Assembly: GCA_007131295.1 (NCBI GenBank)
Contig: SLQW01000053.1
Span: forward strand, 1-64,000
DNA length: 64,000 bases
Direction of reading: 5' to 3'
Origin: Pseudomonadales bacterium
GTDB lineage: Bacteria > Pseudomonadota > Gammaproteobacteria > Pseudomonadales > Azotimanducaceae
The stretch's first letter is position 1, and every line of letters begins with the position of its first letter. The notes under the pieces were generated by a model. That model did not search any database and was not told where the DNA came from. It saw only the letters and a program-made list of their open reading frames with translations. Shown here one piece after another: positions 43,139 through 53,948 of this stretch. A program made the position numbers and the translations under genes.

Positions 43139-44471
43139 CGGCGCCGCTGCGGCGCCGCTGGCTGCCCGTCTGCGCCCGGCGGAACTTGCCGATATGGCGG
43201 GGCAGGAGCATCTCCTGAGACCCGGCCGGCCGCTGGCCGGGATGATCGAGCGTGGCCGCGTCCACTCCATGATCCTGTGGGGGCCGCCGGGTACCGGCAA
43301 AACGACGCTGGCTGGAATTCTCGCCGCTGCGTCGCGGCAGGAACTGGTTGCGCTGTCTGCCGTCATGGCTGGCGTGAAGGACGTCCGCGCCGCTGTGGAG
43401 CAGGCACGGGAACGCAGGGTCCAAGGTGTCGGGACTCTGCTTTTCATCGACGAGGTACATCGCTTCAATAAGGCCCAGCAGGATGCGTTCCTGCCGTTCG
43501 TGGAGGATGGCACGCTCACATTCATCGGGGCGACGACGGAGAATCCTTCCTTCGAAGTGCGCTCGGCGCTGCTGTCCCGTGCGCGTGTCTATCGCCTGCG
43601 GCCGCTTAACGAGGAGGACCTCGGGCGGGTCCTCGATCGGGGTCGTGCCCGCCTCGAGGAGGAGGGCGGGGCGTTGGAGATCACTCCCGATGCCAGGCCC
43701 CGCCTGCTTGGTGCGGCCGACGGGGATGCTCGCCGGCTGCTTAACCTGCTGGAGCTCGCCGCGGATCTCGCCCCGATAACGGGGGGGCGGCGACGTATCG
43801 ATGCGGAAGTGCTGGCCGAGGTTACGGCTGGCGATCTACGCCGTTTCGACAAGGGCGGCGACGTCTTCTACGAACAGATCTCGGCCCTGCACAAGGCGGT
43901 GCGGGGATCCTCTCCCGATGCGGGGCTGTACTGGCTCGTGCGCATGCTCGACGGCGGTGCCGATCCTCTGTATGTTGCGCGCCGCGTAGTGCGCATGGCC
44001 AGCGAGGACATCGGGAACGCCGACCCCCGGGCCCTATCGGTCGCGCTGGATGCCTGGCATGTCCAGGAGCGGCTCGGTTCGCCGGAAGGCGAACTGGCCC
44101 TGGCCCAGGCGGTCGTCTATCTCGCCTGTGCGCCGAAGAGCAATGCGGTCTATGCGGCCTTCAATGCGGTGCGCGAGGCCGTGCGCAGCGGCGGCTCTGT
44201 GGAAGTACCGATGCACCTGCGGAATGCGCCGACCCGATTGCTCGCGGCGATGCAGCACGGAGCCGGATATCGCTATGCCCACGACTGGCCGGACGCCTAC
44301 GTTCCGGGCGAAAGCTATCTGCCGCCGGCGTTGGCCGACAGGCGCTTCTACGCGCCGACCGACCGTGGCTTCGAGCAACGCCTGGCGCAGAAGCTTGCGT
44401 GGATGCGCGAGCAGGACGCGAAGTCGGCCTGGCAGCGCTGGGGCGAAGACGAAAGCCAGGACGAGGTCTGA
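43131..44471 (+). CDS. rarA: Replication-associated recombination protein RarA (MgsA)
   Basis: A 446-residue AAA+ ATPase of the clamp-loader clade that acts at stalled forks. Walker A GPPGTGKTTLAGILAAASR, Walker B GTLLFIDEVHRFNKAQQDAF, sensor FIGATTENPSFEVRSALLSR, and the C-terminal tetramerisation region (GADPLYVARRVVRMASEDIG) are all present. The ATG at 43131 overlaps the lolA stop region. The start residues MTDGAAAAPLAARLRPAELA fit the family, whereas the upstream frame overlaps lolA. Confidence 0.95.
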   Translation: MTDGAAAAPLAARLRPAELADMAGQEHLLRPGRPLAGMIERGRVHSMILWGPPGTGKTTLAGILAAASRQELVALSAVMAGVKDVRAAVEQARERRVQGVGTLLFIDEVHRFNKAQQDAFLPFVEDGTLTFIGATTENPSFEVRSALLSRARVYRLRPLNEEDLGRVLDRGRARLEEEGGALEITPDARPRLLGAADGDARRLLNLLELAADLAPITGGRRRIDAEVLAEVTAGDLRRFDKGGDVFYEQISALHKAVRGSSPDAGLYWLVRMLDGGADPLYVARRVVRMASEDIGNADPRALSVALDAWHVQERLGSPEGELALAQAVVYLACAPKSNAVYAAFNAVREAVRSGGSVEVPMHLRNAPTRLLAAMQHGAGYRYAHDWPDAYVPGESYLPPALADRRFYAPTDRGFEQRLAQKLAWMREQDAKSAWQRWGEDESQDEV

Positions 44472-45761
<1,290 letters not shown>

Positions 45762-45780
45762 GGCGACGCGGACGCGATCC

Positions 45781-47196
45781 ATGGATTACTTTCCCATTTT
45801 CCTCGACATCCGCGGCGCCCGCTGCGTGGTGATCGGCGGCGGCGATGTCGCCCAGCGCAAGGCCGAGGCCTTGCGGCGCGCGGGCGGGGCCGTGGATGTC
45901 ATCGCGCCGGAAATCCATGCGGCGCTCGTTCAGCTCGCAGAGGCGAGTGGAGGCCGGGCCGAGCTTCGTGGCTGGCATGCCGATGATCTGGACGGCGCCC
46001 GCCTGGTTGTGGCGGCGACGGATCGTGAGGACGTCAATCGCGCGGTCTCCGAGGCGGCCAGGGTACGCAACGTTCCCGTGAACGTGGTGGATCGGCCGGA
46101 GCTCTGCAGCTACATCGTACCTTCCATCGTCGATCGCTCTCCGCTCGTGATCGCGCTCTCCAGTGGTGGCGCCTCGCCGGTCCTGCTGAGGATCCTGCGG
46201 GAACGTTTGGAGCGCATGTTCCCGGCGGCCTACGGCGAACTCGCGCGCCTTGCCGGTAGCGTCCGCGACCGGGTGCGACAGGCGGTCACTGATCCGGAGC
46301 TTAGGCGGCGCTTCTGGGAACGAGTGCTCGAAGGCCCCGTCGCCGAAGCGGTCGTCAGCGGCCGGGGTGAAGAGGCCCAGGCCCTGCTGGATGCGGAAAT
46401 CGCAGGGGGAACTGCGGCGGCAGACCGGGGTGGTGAGGTGTGGCTGGTGGGGGCGGGGCCGGGCGATCCGGATCTGCTCACGCTCAAGGCGTTGCGCCTG
46501 ATGCAGCGTGCCGATGTGGTTCTCTACGACAACCTGGTGTCTCCCGGCATTCTGGACCTGGTGCGTCGCGACGCCGAGAGAATCTATGTCGGTAAGCGTC
46601 GAGCAATGCATGCCGTACGCCAGGAAGGCATCCACGCCATGCTGCTTGAATATGCACGCAAGGGGTGCCGTGTCCTGCGTCTGAAGGGCGGCGATCCCTT
46701 CGTGTTCGGTCGCGGAGGCGAGGAAATCGCGAGTCTCGCTGCAGAGGGTATCCCGTTCCAGGTCGTCCCCGGCATCACGGCAGCAAACGGCTGTGCGGCT
46801 TATGCGGGCATACCGCTTACGCATCGTGATTACGCGCAATCCGTGCGCTTCGTCACCGGCCATCTCAAGGGCGATGCGGTCAACCTCCACTGGCCGGAGC
46901 TCGCAGACCCCGGCCAGACACTGGTCGTGTATATGGGGCTGGTCGGACTCGAAGCGCTGGTGGCGGGTCTGCTCGAGCACGGTCGTGATCCGGCTACACC
47001 CATCGCCCTGATCGAGCGGGGCACGCTGCCGGAACAGCGCGTGATCACCGGTAGTCTGGCGGACATCACGGAGCGCGTGCGTACAGCCGAGGTCCATGCG
47101 CCCACGCTGCTCATCGTCGGCGAGGTGGTGCGGCTGCGCGACACCTTAGCGTGGCGTGGAGATGCCGCCTCTGCGCTGTTGCGCCAAGACGGGTAG
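45781..47196 (+). CDS. cysG: Siroheme synthase (bifunctional CysG)
   Basis: A 471-residue fusion. Residues 1-215 form the precorrin-2 dehydrogenase/ferrochelatase ([49 protein letters not shown]). Residues about 220-471 form the uroporphyrinogen-III methyltransferase ([57 protein letters not shown]). Siroheme is needed by sulfite and nitrite reductases, which links it to cysH and cysB in this window. The start at 45781 is 19 bases after serS. It is convergent with an unknown membrane protein, 1 base apart. Confidence 0.96.
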   Translation: MDYFPIFLDIRGARCVVIGGGDVAQRKAEALRRAGGAVDVIAPEIHAALVQLAEASGGRAELRGWHADDLDGARLVVAATDREDVNRAVSEAARVRNVPVNVVDRPELCSYIVPSIVDRSPLVIALSSGGASPVLLRILRERLERMFPAAYGELARLAGSVRDRVRQAVTDPELRRRFWERVLEGPVAEAVVSGRGEEAQALLDAEIAGGTAAADRGGEVWLVGAGPGDPDLLTLKALRLMQRADVVLYDNLVSPGILDLVRRDAERIYVGKRRAMHAVRQEGIHAMLLEYARKGCRVLRLKGGDPFVFGRGGEEIASLAAEGIPFQVVPGITAANGCAAYAGIPLTHRDYAQSVRFVTGHLKGDAVNLHWPELADPGQTLVVYMGLVGLEALVAGLLEHGRDPATPIALIERGTLPEQRVITGSLADITERVRTAEVHAPTLLIVGEVVRLRDTLAWRGDAASALLRQDG

Positions 47197-47197
47197 T

Positions 47198-48979
47198 TTA
47201 CTCCTTCTCGCCAAACGCTCCGTGACCGAGACGCTCGCGCCGGACGTCTTCCGAAAGTTGCGCGTCGCCCTGCTTTTCGAGCTGCCGCGGTCGCGTCTGC
47301 TCGTTCATCTGGTGGATGCTCGAGGCCGCCTCCAGGTCTGCTTGGGACTGCACCCCTGCCATGACCTGACGCTCGCGCAGGTAGCGCCGCATGTCGGCAA
47401 TCAGCTCATTCGTCAAGGTGTCGTCCCGCTCCATGGCGAGCACGTACCGTGGCTGCTCCAGATTCATGGCACCACTGACAGCAATGATGCTGGAGTGGAT
47501 CTGGCTGACGACAAGCCACGGCGTCAGGCTCGAACGGACGAAGATATTCTCCGATCGCGTCGAGTCGTGAATGCTCATGCCGGTGGCGAGCCGCGACTCG
47601 CTGTAGGTGCCGCTGGCGCGGAATGCAATGAGGCGGGATTCGAACTGGAACTCGCCAAGATAGATGTTGGCGACGTAGGCCAGTGCGCCTCCGAGCAACC
47701 AGAGCACCGCCGGGCCAAGCAGCGCGCTGGCGAGCACCTCGACGGACGGTTCGGCCAGATTCTGGATGGCGAAGAAGAGCCAGACCGACGATCCGAGCAG
47801 CAGCACCTGACCGAGGAGGACGCCCGGCAGAATCAAGGGGTCACGGCGCAGCTCCAGCGGTGCGGGTTGAATCTCATGCAGGATTTCACCACCGAAGTCT
47901 CCCTTGTTGTCGCTACCCTGGCTCTGGAGCATGGGCGGTTCGTTGATGTATTCCCGGTTGGGAATCTCCATGTAACGGTGGTTTGCCAGCGTCATTTCGA
48001 TGGCGCGGAAGATGTCCATGGGATGGACGCTTTCCTGCCAGTGATCCCGATACTCGGATACCTCTGTCGGTACCATGCCGCGCGGAGCACGCCGCAGCGC
48101 CATGACAAAGGCGTATAGGAAAGCTGCGAACAACGCTCCGGCAAACACGGCCAGCCAGGGATAGGGATTGAGCGGCAACGGCGGCAGGCCGGTCGTCTCT
48201 TGGTAGTCGACGAGCTGGACGGTCAGGAGAACCGGCACGCCGAGCCAGAGCGCGAGCTTGATGAACTGCTGGAAAGGCCGCTCCTGGAAGGACGTCGTGC
48301 TGCTGTGGGTCCGGGGCGCGCGCAGGTCGGAGTTGCGCCAGAGCGGACTCGGCTTGAACCGCAACCACACGAGGAAGATCACGAGCAACGCCGCGAGTCC
48401 CAGATAGCTCGCGACAGGTGACTCGAACACCACGCTCCACTCGGTCGTGCGCGCATAAAGCAGCGTGAGCCCGAGGAGCAGCAGGACCACGGCACTGAAC
48501 CAGGCGGCCATGAACAGCTTCAAAGTGATCCAGCGCATCGGCCAGGGCAGGAAAATGAGGTGAAAACTGAGGCCGTTGAGCATGCGGGCGAGCCAGCCGC
48601 GCGGTTCCCTGAACGTGAGGTTCTTGCGCCCGACGAGCATCTCGCTGAGCACCTTCGGAGGATCGTAGATGCCCTCGTGCTGAAAAGCGCCCTCCCGACC
48701 TGGCGTGATGCTCGGAGCATTCGAAGCAGAGCGGGAAAGGTTCGCAGGCACGCCGCGTCCGACGTAGAAGCGAGCGACCTTGAACAGGCCCAGACCAACT
48801 GCATACAGGCCGATGGCGAGCAGCAGGACGCCGGTGCCGAAGCGAAGATCGTCGGCTCCGTAAAGGATCAGATAACCACCGAGGCAGGCGACTGCGGCGC
48901 CACGGAGGAAGTAGAGCAAACCTTCGAGCCGGAAGGGATTGCGCAGCTCGATCGACTGCGAACCGTATTCGAATGCCAC
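47198..48979 (-). CDS. Large multi-pass membrane protein, unknown function
   Basis: A 593-residue protein I do not recognise. From the N-terminus: two hydrophobic segments (about residues 20-75), a charged loop with ITPGREGAFQHEGIYDPP, four more segments (about 140-290, including LGLAALLVIFLVWLRF and PWLAVFAGALFAAFLYAFVM), a long polar loop (MDIFRAIEMTLANHRYMEIP), two further segments (about 400-460) and a cytosolic-looking C-terminal tail of some 130 residues with an Arg/Glu/Gln-rich end. No enzyme motif is visible. It is convergent with cysG, 1 base apart, and 120 bases from the MFS gene on the same strand. Confidence 0.7.
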   Translation of the reverse strand: MAFEYGSQSIELRNPFRLEGLLYFLRGAAVACLGGYLILYGADDLRFGTGVLLLAIGLYAVGLGLFKVARFYVGRGVPANLSRSASNAPSITPGREGAFQHEGIYDPPKVLSEMLVGRKNLTFREPRGWLARMLNGLSFHLIFLPWPMRWITLKLFMAAWFSAVVLLLLGLTLLYARTTEWSVVFESPVASYLGLAALLVIFLVWLRFKPSPLWRNSDLRAPRTHSSTTSFQERPFQQFIKLALWLGVPVLLTVQLVDYQETTGLPPLPLNPYPWLAVFAGALFAAFLYAFVMALRRAPRGMVPTEVSEYRDHWQESVHPMDIFRAIEMTLANHRYMEIPNREYINEPPMLQSQGSDNKGDFGGEILHEIQPAPLELRRDPLILPGVLLGQVLLLGSSVWLFFAIQNLAEPSVEVLASALLGPAVLWLLGGALAYVANIYLGEFQFESRLIAFRASGTYSESRLATGMSIHDSTRSENIFVRSSLTPWLVVSQIHSSIIAVSGAMNLEQPRYVLAMERDDTLTNELIADMRRYLRERQVMAGVQSQADLEAASSIHQMNEQTRPRQLEKQGDAQLSEDVRRERLGHGAFGEKE

Positions 48980-49099
48980 CGTCGACGACCCCCCTTGGTC
49001 AGATGGGAGCGATTCGACTCCAGCGGTACTGGTTCCCGCGGACGGCAGTCGTTGGCGAAACCCTACCCGATTTCGCCGCCCGGCTACAGTACTCCGGTG

Positions 49100-50356
49100 T
49101 CACGCTTCGCGATCGTGCCAGAGTCCGGTGGCGGTGATGCCGAGGATGAAAATGAACAGGGACACCAGCAGTCCCGGGACGAAACCCGCGAGAACGCCGG
49201 CGAGATCGATCACGCTGCCGAGGATGAGTGCGCCGAGTGGGGCTGCGGACAATGTTCCCAGCACGAAGATGCTCAGAATGCGCGCCCGCTGCGCTTCCGG
49301 AGCGCCGCTTTGCACCATCATCCGGGCCGTGGTGCTGGTCACCCCCATGTTCATGCCCCAGCCGGCGGTTGCGAGCACCATCAGCCACAGCGGCGGCTCG
49401 AGCAGGAACACTGCGAACAGCAGCACGCGTGTGATCTGCATGACCAGGAACAGCCGTCCCGGTCTGGCCAGGGGCAGGAAGCGCAGCATGCCCACGTTCG
49501 ACGCGATACTGCCGGCGAAGAACGTGATGCTGAGCGCCGCGAGCAGTGCGGCATCGCCGCTGTAACTGCGGGTGACGAGGAACGGATAGACGACGAACCA
49601 GGCGCCGGCGTTGAAGATGCTCGAGAGAAAGTTCAGTGCGATCACGTCCCGGACGCGCGTGCTCTGCCAGAGGATTCGGAATCCCTCGCGCACATCGTCG
49701 ATCGTCCGCGCTTGCGTCGTCCGTGGCTCGACGCGGGTGAGGGCCGGGGCGATACCGGTCATCGCCAGTGCTCCGAGCCCGAACAGGATGGACTGAATCA
49801 GCAGCACCGGTTCCAGGCCAAGCGCATCGATTCGCCCACCGAGCCAGGTTCCCCCGAGGCCGACCGTGGCGGTCACCGCCGTGGTCAGAACCACGGTGCG
49901 CTGAATGTGACCGCGCGCAACCCGGTTGAGAAGGGCGACGCGCGGCGGTTCGGAAAGTCCCGCAAGGGCAGCGACGGCCAGTCCGAACAGGATCACGCCG
50001 AGGTAGCTCAGCCCGAAGCCGAACACCAGCGCAGCCATCAGCAGAGGCGGGACGGCCGCCAGCAGGTGCATGCGGAGCAGCAGGATGCGGCCATCGAAGC
50101 GGTCGCCCAAGCTGCCCCCGAAGAGCATGAGCGCAAATCCGGGCAGGGCGATCAGCATCTGGGCGACGCCGACCTGGGTGCCGGGCACGGCCAGCATGCC
50201 GACGAGCATCCAGGTAACGAGGAACTGCTGCAGATTGACGCCGGCCATCCAGGATGCGCTGGCGCTGAGGTAGGCCGCGAAGTCGCGACGACCGGGCTGG
50301 GCGGATACAGCAGAGGATGGCGCTGTTGCAGCCTCTTCTTTACCGGGAGGTTTCAA
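49100..50356 (-). CDS. MFS transporter (EntS/MFS_3-like exporter)
   Basis: A major-facilitator protein with about 12 hydrophobic segments. The first segment is WMAGVNLQQFLVTWMLVGML; the loop GGSLGDRFDGRILLLRMHLL carries the MFS motif A (G..DR.DGR). The middle has a charged loop (EPRTTQARTIDDVREGFRIL) typical of the EntS-like MFS_3 clade, which exports siderophores or drugs. The start is uncertain: a TTG at 50356 gives 418 residues, while a GTG at 50611 would overlap the divergent region. No siderophore gene is nearby, so the substrate is unknown. Confidence 0.75.
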   Translation of the reverse strand: MKPPGKEEAATAPSSAVSAQPGRRDFAAYLSASASWMAGVNLQQFLVTWMLVGMLAVPGTQVGVAQMLIALPGFALMLFGGSLGDRFDGRILLLRMHLLAAVPPLLMAALVFGFGLSYLGVILFGLAVAALAGLSEPPRVALLNRVARGHIQRTVVLTTAVTATVGLGGTWLGGRIDALGLEPVLLIQSILFGLGALAMTGIAPALTRVEPRTTQARTIDDVREGFRILWQSTRVRDVIALNFLSSIFNAGAWFVVYPFLVTRSYSGDAALLAALSITFFAGSIASNVGMLRFLPLARPGRLFLVMQITRVLLFAVFLLEPPLWLMVLATAGWGMNMGVTSTTARMMVQSGAPEAQRARILSIFVLGTLSAAPLGALILGSVIDLAGVLAGFVPGLLVSLFIFILGITATGLWHDREA

Positions 50357-50631
50357 CGGTCGCTGATCGGCTCGGGAAATCGGGAGGGTGTTCTGTCCGC
50401 CATTCAGGTCTGCACGCTCGAGCTCATGGTCAATGGTTACCGCGCCGCGCCGCGCCGCGACGTCGCCGGCGGCCGCGTAGTGTAGCCGAGGTCCGCGGAG
50501 TGGTCGCGGACCTCGTGCACAGGTGCACAATGGCCATGGGCCGGCGTGTACACTGCACTTCGCGTCTGCACCGTCCTCGCGACGGTCGCCACCTCCCAGG
50601 TCGGAACGCACAGGGAAGCAGGAGGGCTGCC

Positions 50632-51069
50632 ATGAACAAGGTGATCAAGATCATCGCCATCGTCGCCATCATCTACGTAGCGATCGTCGTGCTGTTCGAG
50701 TCGTTGCTCGGCTATTTTCAGCCCGAGGGAGAAGACACGGTCGTGATCACCACGCGTACCGCAGACGGCGATAGCCATGACCGGGTGTTAACGCTATTGA
50801 CGGACAACGACAGCTACTATGTCGCCGCCAACCACTGGCCGCGCGCGTGGTACCGGCAGGCGCTGGACAATCCCAACGTCGAGTTGACCATGAACGGGGA
50901 GCGGCGCGCGTTTCGCGCGGTGCCGGTGACCGGAGCCGAGCACGAACGCATGATGGAAGAGCACGCGCATTCACTCGTGTTCCTGATCCTGACCGGATTC
51001 CCGCCACGCTACTTCTTGCGGCTCGACCCGATCGATCAATCCACCCTCGGGCGCGCCCCAGGCTCATGA
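50632..51069 (+). CDS. Membrane-anchored nitroreductase/quinone reductase-like protein (DUF385 type)
   Basis: A 145-residue protein with an N-terminal membrane anchor (IIAIVAIIYVAIVVLFESLL), then the split-barrel core of the F420-dependent nitroreductase/DUF385 superfamily: RVLTLLTDNDSYYVAANHWPR and NPNVELTMNGERRAFRAVPV. GGAGGG lies 5-10 bases before the ATG at 50632. In actinobacteria such proteins use F420; here the cofactor may be FMN or none, since no F420 synthesis gene is visible. It is the first of four closely spaced plus-strand genes. Confidence 0.7.
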   Translation: MNKVIKIIAIVAIIYVAIVVLFESLLGYFQPEGEDTVVITTRTADGDSHDRVLTLLTDNDSYYVAANHWPRAWYRQALDNPNVELTMNGERRAFRAVPVTGAEHERMMEEHAHSLVFLILTGFPPRYFLRLDPIDQSTLGRAPGS

Positions 51070-51100
51070 AGGGATTGCGGCGACGGGAGCTTCGAGGCAC

Positions 51101-51991
51101 GTGAAGTTCGCTATCTCCGGCGCGAACAGCAGTGTGGGCCGGAATCTGCTCGGACACATTGCAGCGCGCAGCGAGTTCTCAGCAGTCAGCGTCGTCCGCT
51201 CCGATCGCGCAGCAGCAACGCTCCCTGCCGGTCCCAACCTTGGCTGGGAAGTGCTCGATTACTCTGATGCCGCAAGGCTCGCTGCCGTGTTCGAGGGCGT
51301 TTCCGTCTTGGTCCACCTGGCAGGTGTGCTTTTCGAGGGACCTGGCGCCTCCTATGCCGAAGCCAACGTCGAAACCACTCGGGCCGTCGCCAGCGCCGCC
51401 GAGGCTGCGGGCGTCGAACACGTCATTTTCGTCAGCGCCCTCGGTGCCAATGCTGCTTCGGTCAATGGCTACTACCGCTCGAAAGGTGAGGCCGAAGCGG
51501 TCGTGGCCGCGGCGCGGTCTGCGGCAACCGTCCTGCGAACACCGATGCTGCTTGGCAGCGGCAGCGCGGCGGGAGATGCCCTGATGCGCATGGCCCAGCG
51601 GTCGACGGTGGCCATGCTCGGCGGCGGCAGGCAGCAGCTACGGCCTCTAGACATCGATGACCTCAGCCGGGCTATCCTTGCGGCCGCCGCGCGTGTCCCG
51701 GAAGTCTGCGTGATTCACGAACTTGCGGGTCCCGAAACCGTGACCTACCGCCGGCTGCTCGCGCGACTCGCGTCCCGACTCGGGCGCGATGTGCGCATCG
51801 TTCCTGTCCCGGTCGCCCCCGTACGCCTCGCTGCCGCTGTAGGCCGACGCCTGTTCGGTCGTGGCATGTCCCCGGACGTCGTCGACGTGATCACGGCCGA
51901 CGAGACCGTCGCCCGGAATGCCGACGAGGCCTTGGGTATAGCGCTCACGCCCCTGGACGCGACGCTCGCGAAGCTGATCGAGGACCGTTGA
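51101..51991 (+). CDS. NAD(P)-binding atypical SDR protein
   Basis: A 296-residue Rossmann-fold protein with a GTG start at 51101. The dinucleotide-binding turn is AISGANSSVGRNLLGHI near the N-terminus. AGVLFEGPGASYAEANVETT and HVIFVSALGANAASVNGYYR match atypical SDRs such as the complex-I 39-kDa-like/NmrA-like group. YYRSKGEAE supplies the Tyr-x3-Lys pair. It should bind NAD(P) and act as an epimerase or reductase or as a redox sensor. It lies 31 bases after the nitroreductase-like gene. Confidence 0.7.
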   Translation: MKFAISGANSSVGRNLLGHIAARSEFSAVSVVRSDRAAATLPAGPNLGWEVLDYSDAARLAAVFEGVSVLVHLAGVLFEGPGASYAEANVETTRAVASAAEAAGVEHVIFVSALGANAASVNGYYRSKGEAEAVVAAARSAATVLRTPMLLGSGSAAGDALMRMAQRSTVAMLGGGRQQLRPLDIDDLSRAILAAAARVPEVCVIHELAGPETVTYRRLLARLASRLGRDVRIVPVPVAPVRLAAAVGRRLFGRGMSPDVVDVITADETVARNADEALGIALTPLDATLAKLIEDR

Positions 51992-52007
51992 CGATGATGA
52001 GGGAGCC

Positions 52008-53075
52008 ATGACCGAACCCGGAGCGACCGAGCGCGCGGCCAGCCCGGCGGACGATGCGGCGCCAAGACCGCCTGGCAGGCGCAACGCGATCGCGCGTGCG
52101 GTTCTGCTGCTCATCACCGTAGCCTGCTTCACCTATCTCTATTTTCGTCTGCAGGGTGCTGCCAGCAGGGAAGGACTGACGCTGGTGGCCTACATGACAG
52201 AGGTTTTTGCAAACGTGCAGTGGCTGCCCTGGCTGCTGCTCATGATGAGTTACTCCTGCTTCTTTTTCCTGATCGACACGCTGGTCGTGACCCGGGCTCT
52301 GAACTGGTTCGTCGTCAAGGTGAAGTACCGGGACATCCTCCCCATCCGTGCCAGTGCCTACATCATCTCGATCTTCAATGAGCAGATCGGCAAGGGCGCG
52401 ATGGCCTTCTATCTGTACCGGCGCGACGGCGCACCAGGTTGGGAGGTGGCGTCGGTCATGCTGTTCATCATGTTCTGCGAGTTCTTCTATCTGCTGATCT
52501 GGGCCACGACGGGCTACTTCTTCAGCAGCGACGTGCTGCCGGACATCTTCGTCATGATTCCGGTGATCGCGATCGGCGCAGCGGTTGTGTTCGCGCTATG
52601 GGTAGCCTATTTCCGAGGACTGCTGCTGCCCCGCAACGGACTGCGGGAGCGGCGCATCCTGCATGCGTTCAGGCGCGCGCGTCTTGTGCACTACGCGCTG
52701 TTCTTTCTCATCCGTTCACCTGCGCTGATCGCTGCGGTGTTCGTCTACAGCACGGCGCTGAACCTGTTCGGCGTTGAGGCTACGTTCCTCGGCATCCTCG
52801 GTTATCTGCCGGTGATCTTCTTCGCGGCATCGGTGCCGACACCCATGCGCGCGGCGGCCATCACCCTGTGGGTAGTGCTGTTCCCGGAGAACGAAGGGCA
52901 GATGGCCGCATTCGGCTTCGTGCAGCACAACTTCTTCATCCTGTTCAATGCGCTGATTGGCCTGCTTTTCTTCAAGCGTGCGCAGCGTGAGTTGATCGAA
53001 CCCGCCAAAATTGCCGCGAGTTCTAGCGGCAGCGATGGCAGTACGCGTAGCGGGACGGGCCCCACCGCCGGATGA
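52008..53075 (+). CDS. Multi-pass membrane protein, possibly UPF0104/LPG-synthase-TM-like
   Basis: A 355-residue integral membrane protein. After a disordered Ala/Pro N-terminus come about eight hydrophobic segments (RAVLLLITVACFTYLYFRL, LLLMMSYSCFFFLIDTLV, IFVMIPVIAIGAAVVFALWV, FFILFNALIGLLFF). The motif YIISIFNEQIGKGAMAFYLY resembles the conserved loop of the lysylphosphatidylglycerol-synthase-TM/UPF0104 superfamily, whose members flip or couple lipids. That resemblance is my reading and not proven. Its stop overlaps the next start (ATGA), so it is coupled to the CDP-alcohol phosphatidyltransferase. Confidence 0.5.
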   Translation: MTEPGATERAASPADDAAPRPPGRRNAIARAVLLLITVACFTYLYFRLQGAASREGLTLVAYMTEVFANVQWLPWLLLMMSYSCFFFLIDTLVVTRALNWFVVKVKYRDILPIRASAYIISIFNEQIGKGAMAFYLYRRDGAPGWEVASVMLFIMFCEFFYLLIWATTGYFFSSDVLPDIFVMIPVIAIGAAVVFALWVAYFRGLLLPRNGLRERRILHAFRRARLVHYALFFLIRSPALIAAVFVYSTALNLFGVEATFLGILGYLPVIFFAASVPTPMRAAAITLWVVLFPENEGQMAAFGFVQHNFFILFNALIGLLFFKRAQRELIEPAKIAASSSGSDGSTRSGTGPTAG

Positions 53076-53611
53076 TTGCCAACAGCCTAACTGGGCTGCG
53101 GCTCGTCCTCGTCATACCCGTTGCATGGGGCTTTGCGCATCCGGACACCTGGCCTGCCTGGTGGCTGCTGGCCCTCCTCCTGATTGCGATCGCCACCGAC
53201 ATGATCGACGGCGTGGTTGCGCGCAGATCAGGCACGGCCTCGCCGGCGGGGCAGCTCTTCGATCATGGCACGGACTGCCTGTTCGTGACCGCGGCGCTGG
53301 CGGGCGCAGCCTACGCTGGGAGCGTTCCCTGGCTGCTGCCACTGCTGGTTGCACTTGCCTTCGGCCAGTACGTGGTCGATTCGCGCTATCTGCATCAGGA
53401 GCGCCGGCTTCTGGGCAGTCTGATCGGGCGCTGGAACGGTATCTTTTACTTCTTGCCGTTACTCATCATGGCTGCGGGGCGCCTGGAGATGCTGACCGCA
53501 GCCGCTCCGACGCTGGCCGTTGCGGCCTACTGGCTAGCCTGGATGCTGGTGGCATCGACCTTGATTTCCATGATCGACAGGGCCATCGCCCCGTGGCGTC
53601 GCATGGCCTGA
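53072..53611 (+). CDS. CDP-alcohol phosphatidyltransferase family protein
   Basis: A 179-residue membrane enzyme with the full catalytic signature D-x2-DG-x2-AR-x8-G-x3-D-x3-D in the second hydrophobic block (DMIDGVVARR to GQLFDHGTD). It transfers a phosphatidyl group from CDP-diacylglycerol to an alcohol; the acceptor cannot be inferred from sequence. It has about six membrane segments. The ATG overlaps the stop of the preceding membrane protein gene, suggesting they act together on a lipid product. It is convergent with tusE. Confidence 0.82.
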   Translation: MIANSLTGLRLVLVIPVAWGFAHPDTWPAWWLLALLLIAIATDMIDGVVARRSGTASPAGQLFDHGTDCLFVTAALAGAAYAGSVPWLLPLLVALAFGQYVVDSRYLHQERRLLGSLIGRWNGIFYFLPLLIMAAGRLEMLTAAAPTLAVAAYWLAWMLVASTLISMIDRAIAPWRRMA

Positions 53612-53623
53612 AGCACAGCCTCT

Positions 53624-53941
53624 CTACAAACAGTGGGCGGGGCGGGGCAGACCGGCAATACGGGCGGCGGTCTTGGCGGGGCTGCCGCCGAACAGGCGCA
53701 TCAGGTGAATGCTGCGGCCTTTTTCGGGGCCGAGTTCGGCGGCCACAGCCTTCGCGAGAGCCCGATTGTTCGGCGCCAGCTTGTGACGGGCGTAGAAGGC
53801 TCGTAATACCGAGACGATTTCCCAGTGGGCGTCCTCCAGTTCGATCCCCTCACTCTCGGCAAGCGCACTGGCTACGGCCGGCGACCAGGCAGCGAGGTCG
53901 CGCAGATAGCCTTCCTTGTCCAGTGCCGGCAGCGTGTCCAT
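53624..53941 (-). CDS. tusE: Sulfur-carrier protein TusE (DsrC family)
   Basis: A 105-residue member of the DsrC/TusE family. It ends in GLPRPAHCL, with the conserved penultimate Cys that accepts sulfur from TusBCD and passes it to MnmA. The second Cys used by dissimilatory DsrC, ten residues earlier, is absent, so this is the tRNA-modification form. The helix DAHWEIVSVLRAFYARHK is characteristic. It is the last gene of the tusD-C-B-E block on the minus strand, 7 bases after tusB. Confidence 0.9.
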   Translation of the reverse strand: MDTLPALDKEGYLRDLAAWSPAVASALAESEGIELEDAHWEIVSVLRAFYARHKLAPNNRALAKAVAAELGPEKGRSIHLMRLFGGSPAKTAARIAGLPRPAHCL

Positions 53942-53948
53942 TTCGATT

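Noticed and set aside
48560-50485. 641-codon plus-strand frame
   Set aside because: Antisense to the membrane protein and MFS genes; low-complexity Glu/Gln/Arg/His composition and no domain.
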